Below, piece after piece: positions 8,482-18,203 of a stretch of DNA of 64,000 nt (the stretch's first letter is position 1; each line of letters begins with the position of its first letter). The stretch is taken from the NCBI RefSeq assembly GCF_030159855.1, contig NZ_BSNG01000004.1, positions 186,001-250,000 of the forward strand. The letters are read 5' to 3'. This DNA is from Devosia yakushimensis. Its GTDB lineage: Bacteria; Pseudomonadota; Alphaproteobacteria; Rhizobiales; Devosiaceae. Under the pieces are notes generated by a model, which saw only the letters and a list, made by a program, of their open reading frames with translations, was not told the origin of the DNA and did no database searches. Position numbers and translations under genes: made by a program.

Positions 8482-11400
8482 TCACCGCAAGGTGAAGCCC
8501 TTCGCCGCTTCGACAAGCAGATCAGACGGCAAAATCATTAACGATTCCAGTCCTGTCCATAGAATAGCCGCCTCCACGCTCCGGTCGGGGAAAAGCTGGC
8601 TTGCAACCAGCGCATACAACCCCAATTGCGTCAAATACGGCCCCGGCACATCGCCCGGCCCCCCGGGCACCGACATGTCGGACTTGTAGTCGATCACCAT
8701 TAGTCTTGAGTCGTCAATCACCAGCCGGTCGATCCTTCCGGCCAACCGGATCGGCGCGCCATCCCGACATGCTTCCACTAGGAACGGCACTTCCGCCCGG
8801 CTATTGGGCGCGAATATCCCTGCCAGCTCCGGCCGCGTCAGAATGGACATGGCCTTGGCGCCAATCCGTTCATGCTGCCCCGCCGCCTCGGGCAGCAGCG
8901 CCATCAGCGCCTTGGGCACGATTGCGGGCCACAGTGCCCGGTCCACCCGCCCCAGATGCTGCAGCAGGGCGTGCAGCGCTATTCCTTCGCGCCGCGCCGC
9001 TTCGGCATCGCGCGCCTGTTGGGCCAGGCTATCCAGCGCCGCGACCGGCCGCACATGGCCACGGGCCGAGGAGGGGGAAACCAGCGGCACCGGCCGGGGC
9101 GCCGGCACGGCGGCAAAAGCCTGGGGCAGGCTTGCCGCCGGCACCGGGCTGGTGAGGCTTTTGACCGGCTGCGGCGCGACCCGCTCGCGCGGATAGATGA
9201 GGGCGGTTTCCTGGCCCTCCGCGTCATGCACGATCTCGGCCTCCGCACGCAGCGCCCGTTCGATCGCCTGATACCAGGTGCCTTCCAGCTGCCGCTCGGC
9301 CTTGGCAGCCGGCGTCAGCGCGCCGGTGACATAAAGCTCGTCCTCGGCCCGCGTCATGGCGACATAGAGCCGGCGCCAATATTCCTTGGCCAGATTGGTC
9401 TCGACCTGGCTTTTGACGCTCAGGCTCCCCGGCACATGGCTCTTGCTGCCCGAGGCATGCACCAGCAGCGGCCCCGGCGCCTCGGTCAGAAGATAAACCG
9501 GCCGGTTGACCTGATTGCCCTGCGGCTTGCTCGCCGCATCGGCCAGAATGACGATCGGCGCTTCGAGGCCCTTGGCGCCATGCACGGTCATCACCCGCAC
9601 GCCATTGCCCGCTTCGGCCAATTCGCGCTTGATGGACACTGCGCTTTGTCGCATGGCGACGACAAAGCCCTGTAGCGAGGGCTGCGGTCCCTGTTCATGG
9701 GCCAGCGCCAGTTCCAGCAATTCGGCGAAAACCTCGTCCACTTCCTCGCCCAGCCGGGCATGAAACCGGCGCAACCCGCCTTCGGCATAGAGCACCTGGG
9801 TCAAAAATTCGAAAGGCCGTTCGAAGTCGAGTTCGCCCCGCCAGCGCGCGAGCGCCCGATGGGCTTCGACACAGCCCGGTGTGACCGCGGCCTCCAGCGC
9901 CTGCCACAGCGTCCGCCCCCGGTCGCGCGGCTGCGCCAGCGCAAACAATTCGTCCTCGTCGATATCGAACAATGGCGAGCGCAGCAGCGCCGCCAATTGC
10001 AGGTTATCGGCCGGGTTGAGCAGCACGTCGCAGAGCGCCAAGAGGTCCAGTACGGCAATATGGTCGGACACGGCCAGCCGGTCGGCGCCGGGCGTGGGCA
10101 GCCCGGCCTGCCGCAAGGCCCGGATCACCTCCTGAAACATCGCCCCGCGCGATTGCACCAGGATCAGCACGTCATTGGGCCGCACCGGCCGCCCGCGATT
10201 GGTCAGCGGCCGCTTGCTGTCGATCCAGCCCTTGATTTCCCGCGCAATGCGTTCGGCGACCTGACGCGGCGCGGTTTTTTCACCGCCTTCGGCCGGTTCC
10301 ACCGGCCATTCCCTGGCATCGCCCGTCGCTGTCCCCTGTTGCAAGGGCGGCCATAGCCAGACGCTGCCCCCATTGGTCGGGCGGCTGGTATCGTGATGTA
10401 CCTTGTCGCTTTCCAGCAGCGCATTCTGGATATTGGGGTCGTCGCTGACCTTGTCGACCGCTCGCAACACCTCGGGCAGGGTGCGAAAGCTCATATGCAG
10501 TCGTAGCGGCAGGAACGGCACCTCGACCTCGGCCGCGCGGCGCCGGAACAGATCACCCGTTTCCCCGAACAGGGTTGGTTCGGCCCCCTGGAAGGAATAG
10601 ATCGACTGCTTCTGGTCACCCACGGCAAAGAGCGAGCGCAGGCGCGTGACGTCCCCGGCGCCATTGAAGAACTCGTCGGCAATGGCCCGCACCACCCGCC
10701 ATTGCTCGGGATTGGTGTCCTGGCTTTCATCGACCAGAATATGGTCGATCCCGGTATCGAGCTTATATTGCACCCAGGGTCCCGCATCGGGATTTTCGAG
10801 GAGATCGCCGAGCTTTTCGACCAGATCGTCGAAATCGAGCAGCGAGCGGGCCCGCTTATGGGCCTGGTAGCGGCTGGCGATCAGCGCCACCACATCGAGC
10901 AGCGCCTCGCTGCGTTCCACCAGCAGTGCCGTGCTTAGAGCATCGACCAGCTTGCTGACCCGATCCTGCTCGGCTTCGAGCCGCGCCAGAATATCGGGCC
11001 GGTCCGCCTGCTGCTTGGCCGTCAGCAGCTTGCGAGCCGTGCCCTTGTCGGTGAGAAAGGCCGTGCGCAATTGCCCGCCGTCCAAAGCCGCGGGGTCGAG
11101 GCGCGCAAGGAGGTCGACAAAGCGGTTATTGCCGCTGGGATCGCCGCCAAAGAGCCGCACGATCTCCCTTATGCCTTCCGGCGTCAGCAGGCTTTCGCTG
11201 GTCAGCCGGTGCTGCAATTGGGCCGAGCCCACCCCGTCATGGCCCACCAGGCGCCCCAGATTGGCCTTGGCGCGGGGAATATCGGCGAGCACCGCCTTGA
11301 GTTTGCGGCCATCGGTCAGCGCCAGTTCGATCGCATCGCCCAGTGCGAAATCGCTCAATAGGCCAAACAGCGTTTCCACCGCCGCCGTGGCGCCTTCGCC

Positions 11401-11925
11401 ACGCAGGCCCTGCGCCAGCACTGCCTCACGCGTCTGCGTCAGCAGCTGGATGCGTTCTTCATCCTCGATCACCTTGAAATCGAAGGGCACGCCCGCTTCC
11501 AGCGGAAAGCGATGCAGCACCGATTCGCAGAAGGCGTGGATGGTGACGATCTTGAGCCCGCCCGGCGTTTCCAGCGCCTGGGCGAACAAGGTGCGCGCCC
11601 GCTCGATCAGGGCCGGCCGATAGGCGCTGCCCTCGATATCCTTAAGCTCCCGCACCAGGTCGGGTTCGGGCAGAATGGCCCAGCGCGCCAGCTCCTTGGC
11701 AATACGGCCCCGCATCTCGGCCGCCGCCGCCTTGGTATAGGTGAGACACAGGATCGATTGCGGCGTGGCCCCTGCCAGCAGCAGCCGCAACACGCGCCGG
11801 GTCAGCACGAAAGTCTTGCCCGAGCCGGCATTGGCCGACACCCAGATGGAAAGGTTCGGGTCTGCCGCCCGCGCCTGATTGGTCCGGGTCTCGGCGGAGA
11901 TGACGGGCTTGCCGCGCTCGCTCAA
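8482..11925 (-). CDS. addA: double-strand break repair helicase-nuclease AddA
   Basis: A 1147-residue UvrD-type helicase with C-terminal nuclease, the functional counterpart of RecB. Walker A is ANAGSGKT at 31-38, followed by CLTYTKAAAAEM (motif Ia), ILVDESQDTNPEQWRV (motif II), GDQKQSIYSFQGA (motif III) and VMTVHGAKGLEAPIV and YVAMTRAEDELY (motifs V and VI). The nuclease core VIDYKSD is near the end. With AddB it resects broken DNA ends for RecA loading. Its ATG overlaps the addB stop by four bases (ATGA), which implies translational coupling. Confidence 0.97.
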   Translation of the reverse strand: MSERGKPVISAETRTNQARAADPNLSIWVSANAGSGKTFVLTRRVLRLLLAGATPQSILCLTYTKAAAAEMRGRIAKELARWAILPEPDLVRELKDIEGSAYRPALIERARTLFAQALETPGGLKIVTIHAFCESVLHRFPLEAGVPFDFKVIEDEERIQLLTQTREAVLAQGLRGEGATAAVETLFGLLSDFALGDAIELALTDGRKLKAVLADIPRAKANLGRLVGHDGVGSAQLQHRLTSESLLTPEGIREIVRLFGGDPSGNNRFVDLLARLDPAALDGGQLRTAFLTDKGTARKLLTAKQQADRPDILARLEAEQDRVSKLVDALSTALLVERSEALLDVVALIASRYQAHKRARSLLDFDDLVEKLGDLLENPDAGPWVQYKLDTGIDHILVDESQDTNPEQWRVVRAIADEFFNGAGDVTRLRSLFAVGDQKQSIYSFQGAEPTLFGETGDLFRRRAAEVEVPFLPLRLHMSFRTLPEVLRAVDKVSDDPNIQNALLESDKVHHDTSRPTNGGSVWLWPPLQQGTATGDAREWPVEPAEGGEKTAPRQVAERIAREIKGWIDSKRPLTNRGRPVRPNDVLILVQSRGAMFQEVIRALRQAGLPTPGADRLAVSDHIAVLDLLALCDVLLNPADNLQLAALLRSPLFDIDEDELFALAQPRDRGRTLWQALEAAVTPGCVEAHRALARWRGELDFERPFEFLTQVLYAEGGLRRFHARLGEEVDEVFAELLELALAHEQGPQPSLQGFVVAMRQSAVSIKRELAEAGNGVRVMTVHGAKGLEAPIVILADAASKPQGNQVNRPVYLLTEAPGPLLVHASGSKSHVPGSLSVKSQVETNLAKEYWRRLYVAMTRAEDELYVTGALTPAAKAERQLEGTWYQAIERALRAEAEIVHDAEGQETALIYPRERVAPQPVKSLTSPVPAASLPQAFAAVPAPRPVPLVSPSSARGHVRPVAALDSLAQQARDAEAARREGIALHALLQHLGRVDRALWPAIVPKALMALLPEAAGQHERIGAKAMSILTRPELAGIFAPNSRAEVPFLVEACRDGAPIRLAGRIDRLVIDDSRLMVIDYKSDMSVPGGPGDVPGPYLTQLGLYALVASQLFPDRSVEAAILWTGLESLMILPSDLLVEAAKGFTLR

Positions 11926-14900
11926 AACCCGTCCTCCTCGTCTTCATCCACCGCTGTCCATTCGTCGACCCGCGCCAGATGGTCATAGGCGCCGGCGAAA
12001 CGCTGCGTCTTGAGCGGCAGGATACGGGCCGGCATCGGCATGTCGTTGAACAGGAAGAAGTCGACATGGCGCTGCATGCGCTCGACGATTTCGGCGGCCG
12101 CACTCATGATCGTATGGCCTTCGCCCAACGAGAAATCCCGGGGGCTGAAAGCCTCGGGACCCAGCCCGATCTTGATATAGGTCAGCCCTGAACTATCCGC
12201 CGCCGGCACGCCCGCCATGGCCCCGGCCCGCGCCATCTGCGCTTCGAGCAGCATTTGCGGAGCTTCGAACGCCTTCATCGCGCCGGGTGCCGGCAGCGAG
12301 CCTGTCTTGAAGTCGAGAATTTGCAGGCTCCCATCGACCATTTCATCCACCCGGTCGGCGCGCCCCTTGAGGGTGAAGCCGGTGGGCAGCGGCCAGAGGC
12401 CCTCGATTTCGGCATGGCGCCGCCGCACCGCCCCATTGCGCTCGCGCTCGAAATCGAGAAATTGCCGCGCCGCCGTCTCGAACCGCCGGAGCCAGATGTC
12501 GCGGCGTTCGGCAATGCCTTCGAGACCCGCAAACGCCTCCACCGCAAATTGCCGCAACAGGTCGATGGCATTGGCCGCCATCACGTCATGCCCCTCCTCG
12601 ACGAAGCGGGCCAGGATATCGTGGATAATGGTGCCGCGTTCGCGCGCCTCGGGCGTTTCGCCCAGCGCATCGAGCGGCCGCAGCCCCAGCACATGGCGCG
12701 CGTAAATGTCATAAGGCGAGCGCAGCAGCGTCTCGATCTCGGTAACCGAGAGCTGGCGCGGCCTTGTCTCGACGGGGGGATTGGGCGCCGGCCTGCTGGC
12801 CGCCCGTGTCTCGGTCACCGCGTCCAGCCGCCGGGCCTGCTCCAGCCAGGTTTCGCCGCGTTTCTGCCAGGCTGCCACATTGTCCTCGCCGGCAAAGGCT
12901 TCCAGCCGTTGCACCAGCCGCGAGGGCAAAGCCGGGCTGGTGCCGATGCGGCCGGAATAGGCGATGATGATGCTGTCATTGCCCAGACCCTGGGCAAAGT
13001 CATGCGCCGCGAGGCCCTGCCGCCGCTCGGGCGGTTCCAGCCCCGCCGCCAGCCGCATGCCGCGGCTGAGCCAGGGTCCTGGATCGGCCGCCTCGGGCCA
13101 TTTGTCCTCGTTGAGCGCGCAGAGGATCAACAGGTCCGGGTTCATCAACCGCGCTTCAAGCTGCCCCCAGATGGCGATGTCACTGCGCCGCTCCTCACGC
13201 GTCCGCACCTGGAACCCGGTCATCAGCGCGGCCAATACGCTATCGAGCCCGCGAGGGGGAAAGCTGTGCCCCTCTTCCGCTTGCGCCGCCATCTGGCTTG
13301 CCCAGTCGGCCAATTCCGTGCGGCCCGGAATTTCGGCGCCATCGGCCACCGCATCGAATGCCCGACAGATCGCCTCCGCCAGTGCCCCGGCGCTGATCCG
13401 GCTTTCCCCCATCAGGGCCAGCAACGGCGCCAGTGCCGCCTCGATACGGCCGAACAGCGCCGCGATGGCTTCCGCCTGCCGCTCATGCAGCCGCCGGGCA
13501 ACATGAGCGGTCACCCCCGCGACATTGTCCGCCAGCAGGGCCCGCAGGCCCGCCAGCCCCGGATTGGGCCGCTGCCCGCGCAACAGGCCAAGCTCGATAT
13601 CGTCGGCCAGCCGGGCAATGTCCGCGCGCGCCATGCCGAACAGGGCCGCCCGGTGCCGCAGCAGCGCCATCAGGTCCACCGGCGCGCAATTGCCGGCGGC
13701 CAGGGTCAATATCTGCCGCAGCAATCGTCCCGCCGCCGACTGGAACAGCGGCGCTCCCGCCGCGTCATCGACCTCGATATCGAAGCGCTTGAGTTCGGCG
13801 GCGATGCGGCGAGCGAGGTTCCGGTCGGGCGTGACGATACCCACGCTCTTGCCCCCGGCCAGCGCCTGCCGCGCCGCCAGCGCCACCGCTCGCCCCTCCT
13901 CATCCTCGTTGCGTCCGGCAATGATGGAGAGACCATCGCAGGCCATGCCGATTTCGAGCTGGGTCAATCTCTGTCCGGGCCAGCGCGCCGTATCCTTGGT
14001 CAGCGCCAGCGCGCGATTGACCAATATGGTGCGCAGATTGTCGGGCTGTCCCAGCTCGGTCACCGCATCGACACCGGCGCCCAGATGGCGCAGCAGCCGC
14101 GCCAAGCCATATTGCGGATGGCCATGGGGATTATTGGCCTCGTCGAGCAGGGCGGCATGATCGGCCTCGCTCATGGAGCAGTCGAGCCCCGGTAGCACCA
14201 CTGCCCCGCGCGGCAACAGGTGAATAGCCCTGAGCAGCCGGGCCGTCGCCGGGATCGAGCCGGTCGAGCCCGCCGCGATCACCGGCCGATCGCCCCAGAG
14301 CAAAGGCGCAGCCTCGGCCTGCCGGTCAAGCCGCAGGCCACGCAGCTTCATACTGTCCTCGAGCCCTTTGGCCGCCAGCCGCTGCGGCCAATAGCTGAGC
14401 GCGATATCGAGAAAGGTCAGCGTTTGCTGCCAATAGGCGCCCAGCTCGCCGCCGAGTTCAGGCACAATGGCGCGGATATCGGCGGCGCTGCGCTCCTCGG
14501 TCAGTAGGTCATCGATGAGCGCACCCAGCGATTCGGCCATGGAGAGAATTTCGGCCGCGGTTGGCGGGGTCGAAAAGGCGCGCCGCCCATCGGGCGTCTC
14601 CGCCCAGGCCGCCACCAGCCGCGACAGCACCAGCCGCCGCTCCAGCGCCGTCGCTGCGGGGAGGGGCGCGGCGCTGTCGAACGGCGGCAGGAAGGGTTCC
14701 TCGTCGTTCACGTCGCCGCCAAAGGTGCGGATATCGGGCAATAGCCCGTTGCCGCGCCGGGCAAATTCATCGGCCAGCGCCAGCCGGGCCCGCCGTGTCG
14801 GCACGACGATGGTGACATCGCTCAGCCAGAAAGGGCTCGATTGATCCCAGCCGCCCAGCAGCGTGCCATCCATCACCCGCTCGGCCAGCGTGGCGAGAAA

Positions 14901-14933
14901 CCGCTCATGCGGCGGTATGGAATAAAGGCTCAT
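11922..14933 (-). CDS. addB: double-strand break repair protein AddB
   Basis: About 1003 residues; an inactivated helicase-like subunit with a C-terminal nuclease domain. The N terminus has TIVVPTRRARLALADEF in place of a normal Walker A loop. The C-terminal part has the PD-(D/E)XK signature in ERGTIIHDILARFVEEG, GRADRVDEM and ILDFKTG. I start it at MSLYSIPPHERF (14933), where the ATG overlaps the stop of the upstream nucleotidyltransferase by four bases; the longer open frame has non-homologous sequence. It is coupled at both ends in murU-addB-addA. Confidence 0.95.
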   Translation of the reverse strand: MSLYSIPPHERFLATLAERVMDGTLLGGWDQSSPFWLSDVTIVVPTRRARLALADEFARRGNGLLPDIRTFGGDVNDEEPFLPPFDSAAPLPAATALERRLVLSRLVAAWAETPDGRRAFSTPPTAAEILSMAESLGALIDDLLTEERSAADIRAIVPELGGELGAYWQQTLTFLDIALSYWPQRLAAKGLEDSMKLRGLRLDRQAEAAPLLWGDRPVIAAGSTGSIPATARLLRAIHLLPRGAVVLPGLDCSMSEADHAALLDEANNPHGHPQYGLARLLRHLGAGVDAVTELGQPDNLRTILVNRALALTKDTARWPGQRLTQLEIGMACDGLSIIAGRNEDEEGRAVALAARQALAGGKSVGIVTPDRNLARRIAAELKRFDIEVDDAAGAPLFQSAAGRLLRQILTLAAGNCAPVDLMALLRHRAALFGMARADIARLADDIELGLLRGQRPNPGLAGLRALLADNVAGVTAHVARRLHERQAEAIAALFGRIEAALAPLLALMGESRISAGALAEAICRAFDAVADGAEIPGRTELADWASQMAAQAEEGHSFPPRGLDSVLAALMTGFQVRTREERRSDIAIWGQLEARLMNPDLLILCALNEDKWPEAADPGPWLSRGMRLAAGLEPPERRQGLAAHDFAQGLGNDSIIIAYSGRIGTSPALPSRLVQRLEAFAGEDNVAAWQKRGETWLEQARRLDAVTETRAASRPAPNPPVETRPRQLSVTEIETLLRSPYDIYARHVLGLRPLDALGETPEARERGTIIHDILARFVEEGHDVMAANAIDLLRQFAVEAFAGLEGIAERRDIWLRRFETAARQFLDFERERNGAVRRRHAEIEGLWPLPTGFTLKGRADRVDEMVDGSLQILDFKTGSLPAPGAMKAFEAPQMLLEAQMARAGAMAGVPAADSSGLTYIKIGLGPEAFSPRDFSLGEGHTIMSAAAEIVERMQRHVDFFLFNDMPMPARILPLKTQRFAGAYDHLARVDEWTAVDEDEEDGF

Positions 14934-15622
14934 CGGGCCAGGAGCCGCTCGGTCTCGGCCAGCGCCTTGGGGTCGCCCACATGGTACCAGTCGGCATCGA
15001 GCGCCACGCCGAACAGGGCTTCGCGTTCCAGCGCCGCCTCGAAAATCGCGTTCAGGGAAAAGGCCTCGTCCGGCACGGCGCTGAACCAGCTTTTGCCCAA
15101 AAGCGCCACCCCGCCATAGATCACCGGCGCACCATAATCGCGGGTGATCTGTCCTAGTGGGTCCAGGCAAAAATCATGGCTGCGATCAAACCCGGTTGCC
15201 TGCCGGGGATGCACGCAAAGCAGCACGACGGCCTCGTCCTCCCGCTCGAAGCGCCCGATCATCCGGCCCAACGGCCGGTCCTGGCCTTCCGGCCAGAAGG
15301 CATCGGTATTCATCACGAAGATGGGGTCCGAATGCAGCATGGGCAGCGCCCGCTTGACCCCGCCCCCGGTGCCCAGCAACTCATCCTCGCGGCTGACCTT
15401 GAGCAGCCCGCCGAAATGGGCCAGCACCTGATCGGCCCGGTAATGCGCATTGGCCACGAACCGCTTGGCGCCCTCGGCCCGGGCATTACCCATGATCCGC
15501 TCGATCAGCGGCACGCCATGAACCGGCACCAGGGGCTTGGGCAGGCTCTCGGTCACCGGCCGCAACCGCGTGCCCAGGCCCGCCGCCAGCAGCATAACAT
15601 CGGGGAATCGGGGTTCGCTCAT
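14930..15622 (-). CDS. murU: nucleotidyltransferase, N-acetylmuramate-1-phosphate uridylyltransferase (MurU) type
   Basis: About 230 residues with the nucleotidyltransferase signature LLAAGLGTRLRPVTESLPKPLVPV and the metal-binding NTDAFW. MurU makes UDP-MurNAc from MurNAc-1-P in peptidoglycan recycling; mannose-1-phosphate guanylyltransferases look alike. Position decides for MurU: it directly precedes addB-addA, as in many alphaproteobacteria. Its usual partner, the kinase AmgK (with tsaE), is not upstream here; pheT is. The start at MSEPRFPD (15622) fits the family, and a TTG at 15661 is the other choice. Confidence 0.8.
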   Translation of the reverse strand: MSEPRFPDVMLLAAGLGTRLRPVTESLPKPLVPVHGVPLIERIMGNARAEGAKRFVANAHYRADQVLAHFGGLLKVSREDELLGTGGGVKRALPMLHSDPIFVMNTDAFWPEGQDRPLGRMIGRFEREDEAVVLLCVHPRQATGFDRSHDFCLDPLGQITRDYGAPVIYGGVALLGKSWFSAVPDEAFSLNAIFEAALEREALFGVALDADWYHVGDPKALAETERLLAR

Positions 15623-15692
15623 GGCCGGATTTGACTGGTTCGCCCCGGCTTTGTCCAGCAACGTTCCCGCTGTTGGGCACTATCTCCCTACC

Positions 15693-15746
15693 CACAGGAT
15701 TCAGTAGTCCTCCCCATCAAGGGGAGGGTGAACCCGGTGGGTATGG
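15693..15746. repeat. nested inverted repeat between pheT and murU
   Basis: CTACCCAC near 15690 pairs with GTGGGTA near 15739. Inside lies the compact hairpin CCTCCCCATCAAGGGGAGG (about 15708-15726). It resembles half of the family A palindrome. It lies downstream of pheT on the minus strand and could terminate or stabilise the pheST transcript. No T-tract follows. Confidence 0.5.
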
Positions 15747-15764
15747 CGAGATGTAGCCCTGAGC

Positions 15765-18191
15765 CTAAGCCCTGAGCACCCCGCCACTCGCCTTGGTCAC
15801 CGCGGCCACCACGGAGGCGGAGACCTTGTCGATCTCCTCATCGGTCAGGGTCTTGTCCAAAGGCTGCAATGTCACCTCGATGGCGACCGACTTCTTGCCC
15901 TCCCCGACATGGCTGCCTTCGAACACGTCGAACACGCTCACATCGGCGATCAGGCCCTTGTCGGCCCCACGCGCCGCCTTGAGAATGGCCGCGGCACTCA
16001 CGCCCTTATCCACCACAAAGGCGAAATCGCGCGACAGCGGCATCAGCCCGGAGAGGGTCAGCGCCGGCTTGGTCCTGGTCGCCTTCTTGCGGGCTTCGGG
16101 CAGGGCATCGAGATCGAGTTCGAACGCCACCACCGGTCCTTCGATATCGAGTTCGGCCGCCCAGGCCGGATGCAGCTCGCCAAACCAGCCCAAAGTCACC
16201 TTGGGGTTGAGCGCAATGCGCCCGCCCCGGCCTGGGTGGCTCCAGGGCGCCGGCTCGGCAAAAATCTGCACCTTGTCGATATCGAGGCCCAGCGCATCGA
16301 GCAGCGCGCCGAGATCGGCCTTGGCGTCGAATACGCCGACCGCTTCCGCCTTGCCGTTCCAGCGCCGCCCAGCGCCATCGAGCCTGGCCGTGCCGGTGCG
16401 GATGCCGGTGGCATAGGTATGCTGCCCGTCCGGCGCATCGCTCAAAAACACCTGGCCCACTTCAAACAGCGCCAGATCGGCTATGCCGCGATTGGCATTG
16501 CGCCGCGCCGCTGCCAGGAGGCCCGGCAGCAGCGAGGGCCGCATGTCCGTCATATCCGAGGCGATAGCATTGGCCAATTGCAGGCTTTCCTGCCCGCCAC
16601 CAAAGCGCACGGCCTCGGCATGGGGAATGAACGACCAGGTCACCGCCTCGTCGAGGCCACGCGCCGCCAGCGCGCGCCGCGCAATGCGGCGGCGGTTCTG
16701 GATATTGGTCAGCATGCGCTGGGCAACATGGTTGAGGCGCGGCAGCGGCTCGACGGGCACATTGTCCACGCCCACCATGCGCATCACTTCTTCGACCAGA
16801 TCCGCCTTCTGCGTCACATCCGGACGCCAGCTCGGCACCTTGACACTACGTGTCTCGCCATTGCCCGAGAGCACGAAACCCAGCGATGTCAGGATCGCTT
16901 CGATCCGTTCGGCTCCAAGGTCCAGCCCGGTCAACCGCCCGACTTCGCGCAGCGGGAATTCGACAACTGTGTTGGGGAACACGTCCTCGCCCGAAATGGC
17001 CGGCTCCATCGGCTCGCCGCCGCACAGCTCCAGCACCAGGCGCGTTGCCAGTTCCAGCCCCGGCTCGGTCAGCGCCGGATCAACCGAGCGCTCCAGCCGA
17101 TAGCGGGCATCCGAAACGATGCCGGTCTTGCGGCCGGTGCGGGCCACCAGTTCGGGGTCCCAGCTGGCGCATTCCATGAACACATTGGTTGTGCCCTCGG
17201 TCACGCCCGAGCGGATGCCGCCCATAATGCCGCCCAGGCATAGCGGGCCGGCATCGTCGGCAATCACCGTCATGGTCTCGTCCAGCGCATAGACCTTGTT
17301 GTCCAGCGCGTCGAATGCCTCGCCCGGTTTGGCATTGCGCAGCAGCGGCGCGCCAACAATCTTGTCGGCATCATAGGCATGCAGCGGCCGTCCCCAGCCC
17401 AGCGACACCAGGTTGGTAATGTCTACAATGGTATTGATCGGCCGCAGGCCCACCGCCCGCAGGCGCTGCTGCAGCCAGTCCGGCGAGGGCCCATTGCGGA
17501 CACCCCTGATATAGCGGCCGGCAAATTTGCGGATGGTCTTGGGTTCGTCATCGGCAAAAATCTGCGGCAGCGGCGCAATCGGGCTTTTGCCCTTGGAGGG
17601 TACCGGCGACATGTCGGTCTGCTTCAACGTCCCCAGCCCGAACGCCGCCAAGTCCCGTGCCACGCCATAAACGCCGGTGGCGTCGCCGCGATTGGGGGTG
17701 ATGGCGATGTCGAACACCACGCCATTGATCCCGGCATAGTCGACATATTTTGCGCCGATCGGCGCATCGGCCGGCAGCTCGATAATGCCGTCATGGTCGT
17801 TGGAGAGTTCCAGTTCCGCCGCCGAGCACAGCATGCCATTGGACGGCGCCCCGCGAATGCTGACCCCTGCCTTGAGCTCGAAATCCTTGCCCGGAATATA
17901 GGTACCGGGGAAAGCGAACACCGATTTGAGGCCCGTCCGGCAATTGGGCGCACCGCAAACCACGTCGATCAATTCGCCCGTGCCGGCATCCACCTTGCAG
18001 ATATTGAGGTGATCCGAATTGGGGTGGCGTTCGGACGAAACCACATGGGCCACGACAAAGGCCGACAGCGCCTTGCCCTGGTTTTCGACGCCTTCCAGCT
18101 CCAGTCCGACCGAAGTCAGCGCCGTGCCGATCTGGTCCACCGAAGCCGTGGTGTCGAGGTGCTCCTTGAGCCAATCGAGGGTGAATTTCAT
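15765..18191 (-). CDS. pheT: phenylalanine-tRNA ligase beta subunit
   Basis: An 808-residue bacterial PheRS beta chain. The N-terminal EMAP-like tRNA-binding region is at about 40-150 (VVAHVVSSERHPNSDHLNICKVD), then the B3/B4 editing region (SDARYRLERSVDP), the B5 domain, the catalytic-like core and the C-terminal ferredoxin-like anticodon domain (LSRDFAFVVDKGV). It forms an alpha2beta2 enzyme with PheS that charges tRNA-Phe. It is not directly next to pheS: a 347-codon gene lies between them, with 12 bases separating it from pheT. Confidence 0.98.
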   Translation of the reverse strand: MKFTLDWLKEHLDTTASVDQIGTALTSVGLELEGVENQGKALSAFVVAHVVSSERHPNSDHLNICKVDAGTGELIDVVCGAPNCRTGLKSVFAFPGTYIPGKDFELKAGVSIRGAPSNGMLCSAAELELSNDHDGIIELPADAPIGAKYVDYAGINGVVFDIAITPNRGDATGVYGVARDLAAFGLGTLKQTDMSPVPSKGKSPIAPLPQIFADDEPKTIRKFAGRYIRGVRNGPSPDWLQQRLRAVGLRPINTIVDITNLVSLGWGRPLHAYDADKIVGAPLLRNAKPGEAFDALDNKVYALDETMTVIADDAGPLCLGGIMGGIRSGVTEGTTNVFMECASWDPELVARTGRKTGIVSDARYRLERSVDPALTEPGLELATRLVLELCGGEPMEPAISGEDVFPNTVVEFPLREVGRLTGLDLGAERIEAILTSLGFVLSGNGETRSVKVPSWRPDVTQKADLVEEVMRMVGVDNVPVEPLPRLNHVAQRMLTNIQNRRRIARRALAARGLDEAVTWSFIPHAEAVRFGGGQESLQLANAIASDMTDMRPSLLPGLLAAARRNANRGIADLALFEVGQVFLSDAPDGQHTYATGIRTGTARLDGAGRRWNGKAEAVGVFDAKADLGALLDALGLDIDKVQIFAEPAPWSHPGRGGRIALNPKVTLGWFGELHPAWAAELDIEGPVVAFELDLDALPEARKKATRTKPALTLSGLMPLSRDFAFVVDKGVSAAAILKAARGADKGLIADVSVFDVFEGSHVGEGKKSVAIEVTLQPLDKTLTDEEIDKVSASVVAAVTKASGGVLRA

Positions 18192-18203
18192 TGTTTTGGC
18201 ACC

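Noticed and set aside
11922..15170. AddB as a 1082-residue protein with an 80-residue extension
   Set aside because: The extra residues read the end of murU in another frame; the ATG at 14933 overlaps the murU stop as expected for a coupled operon.
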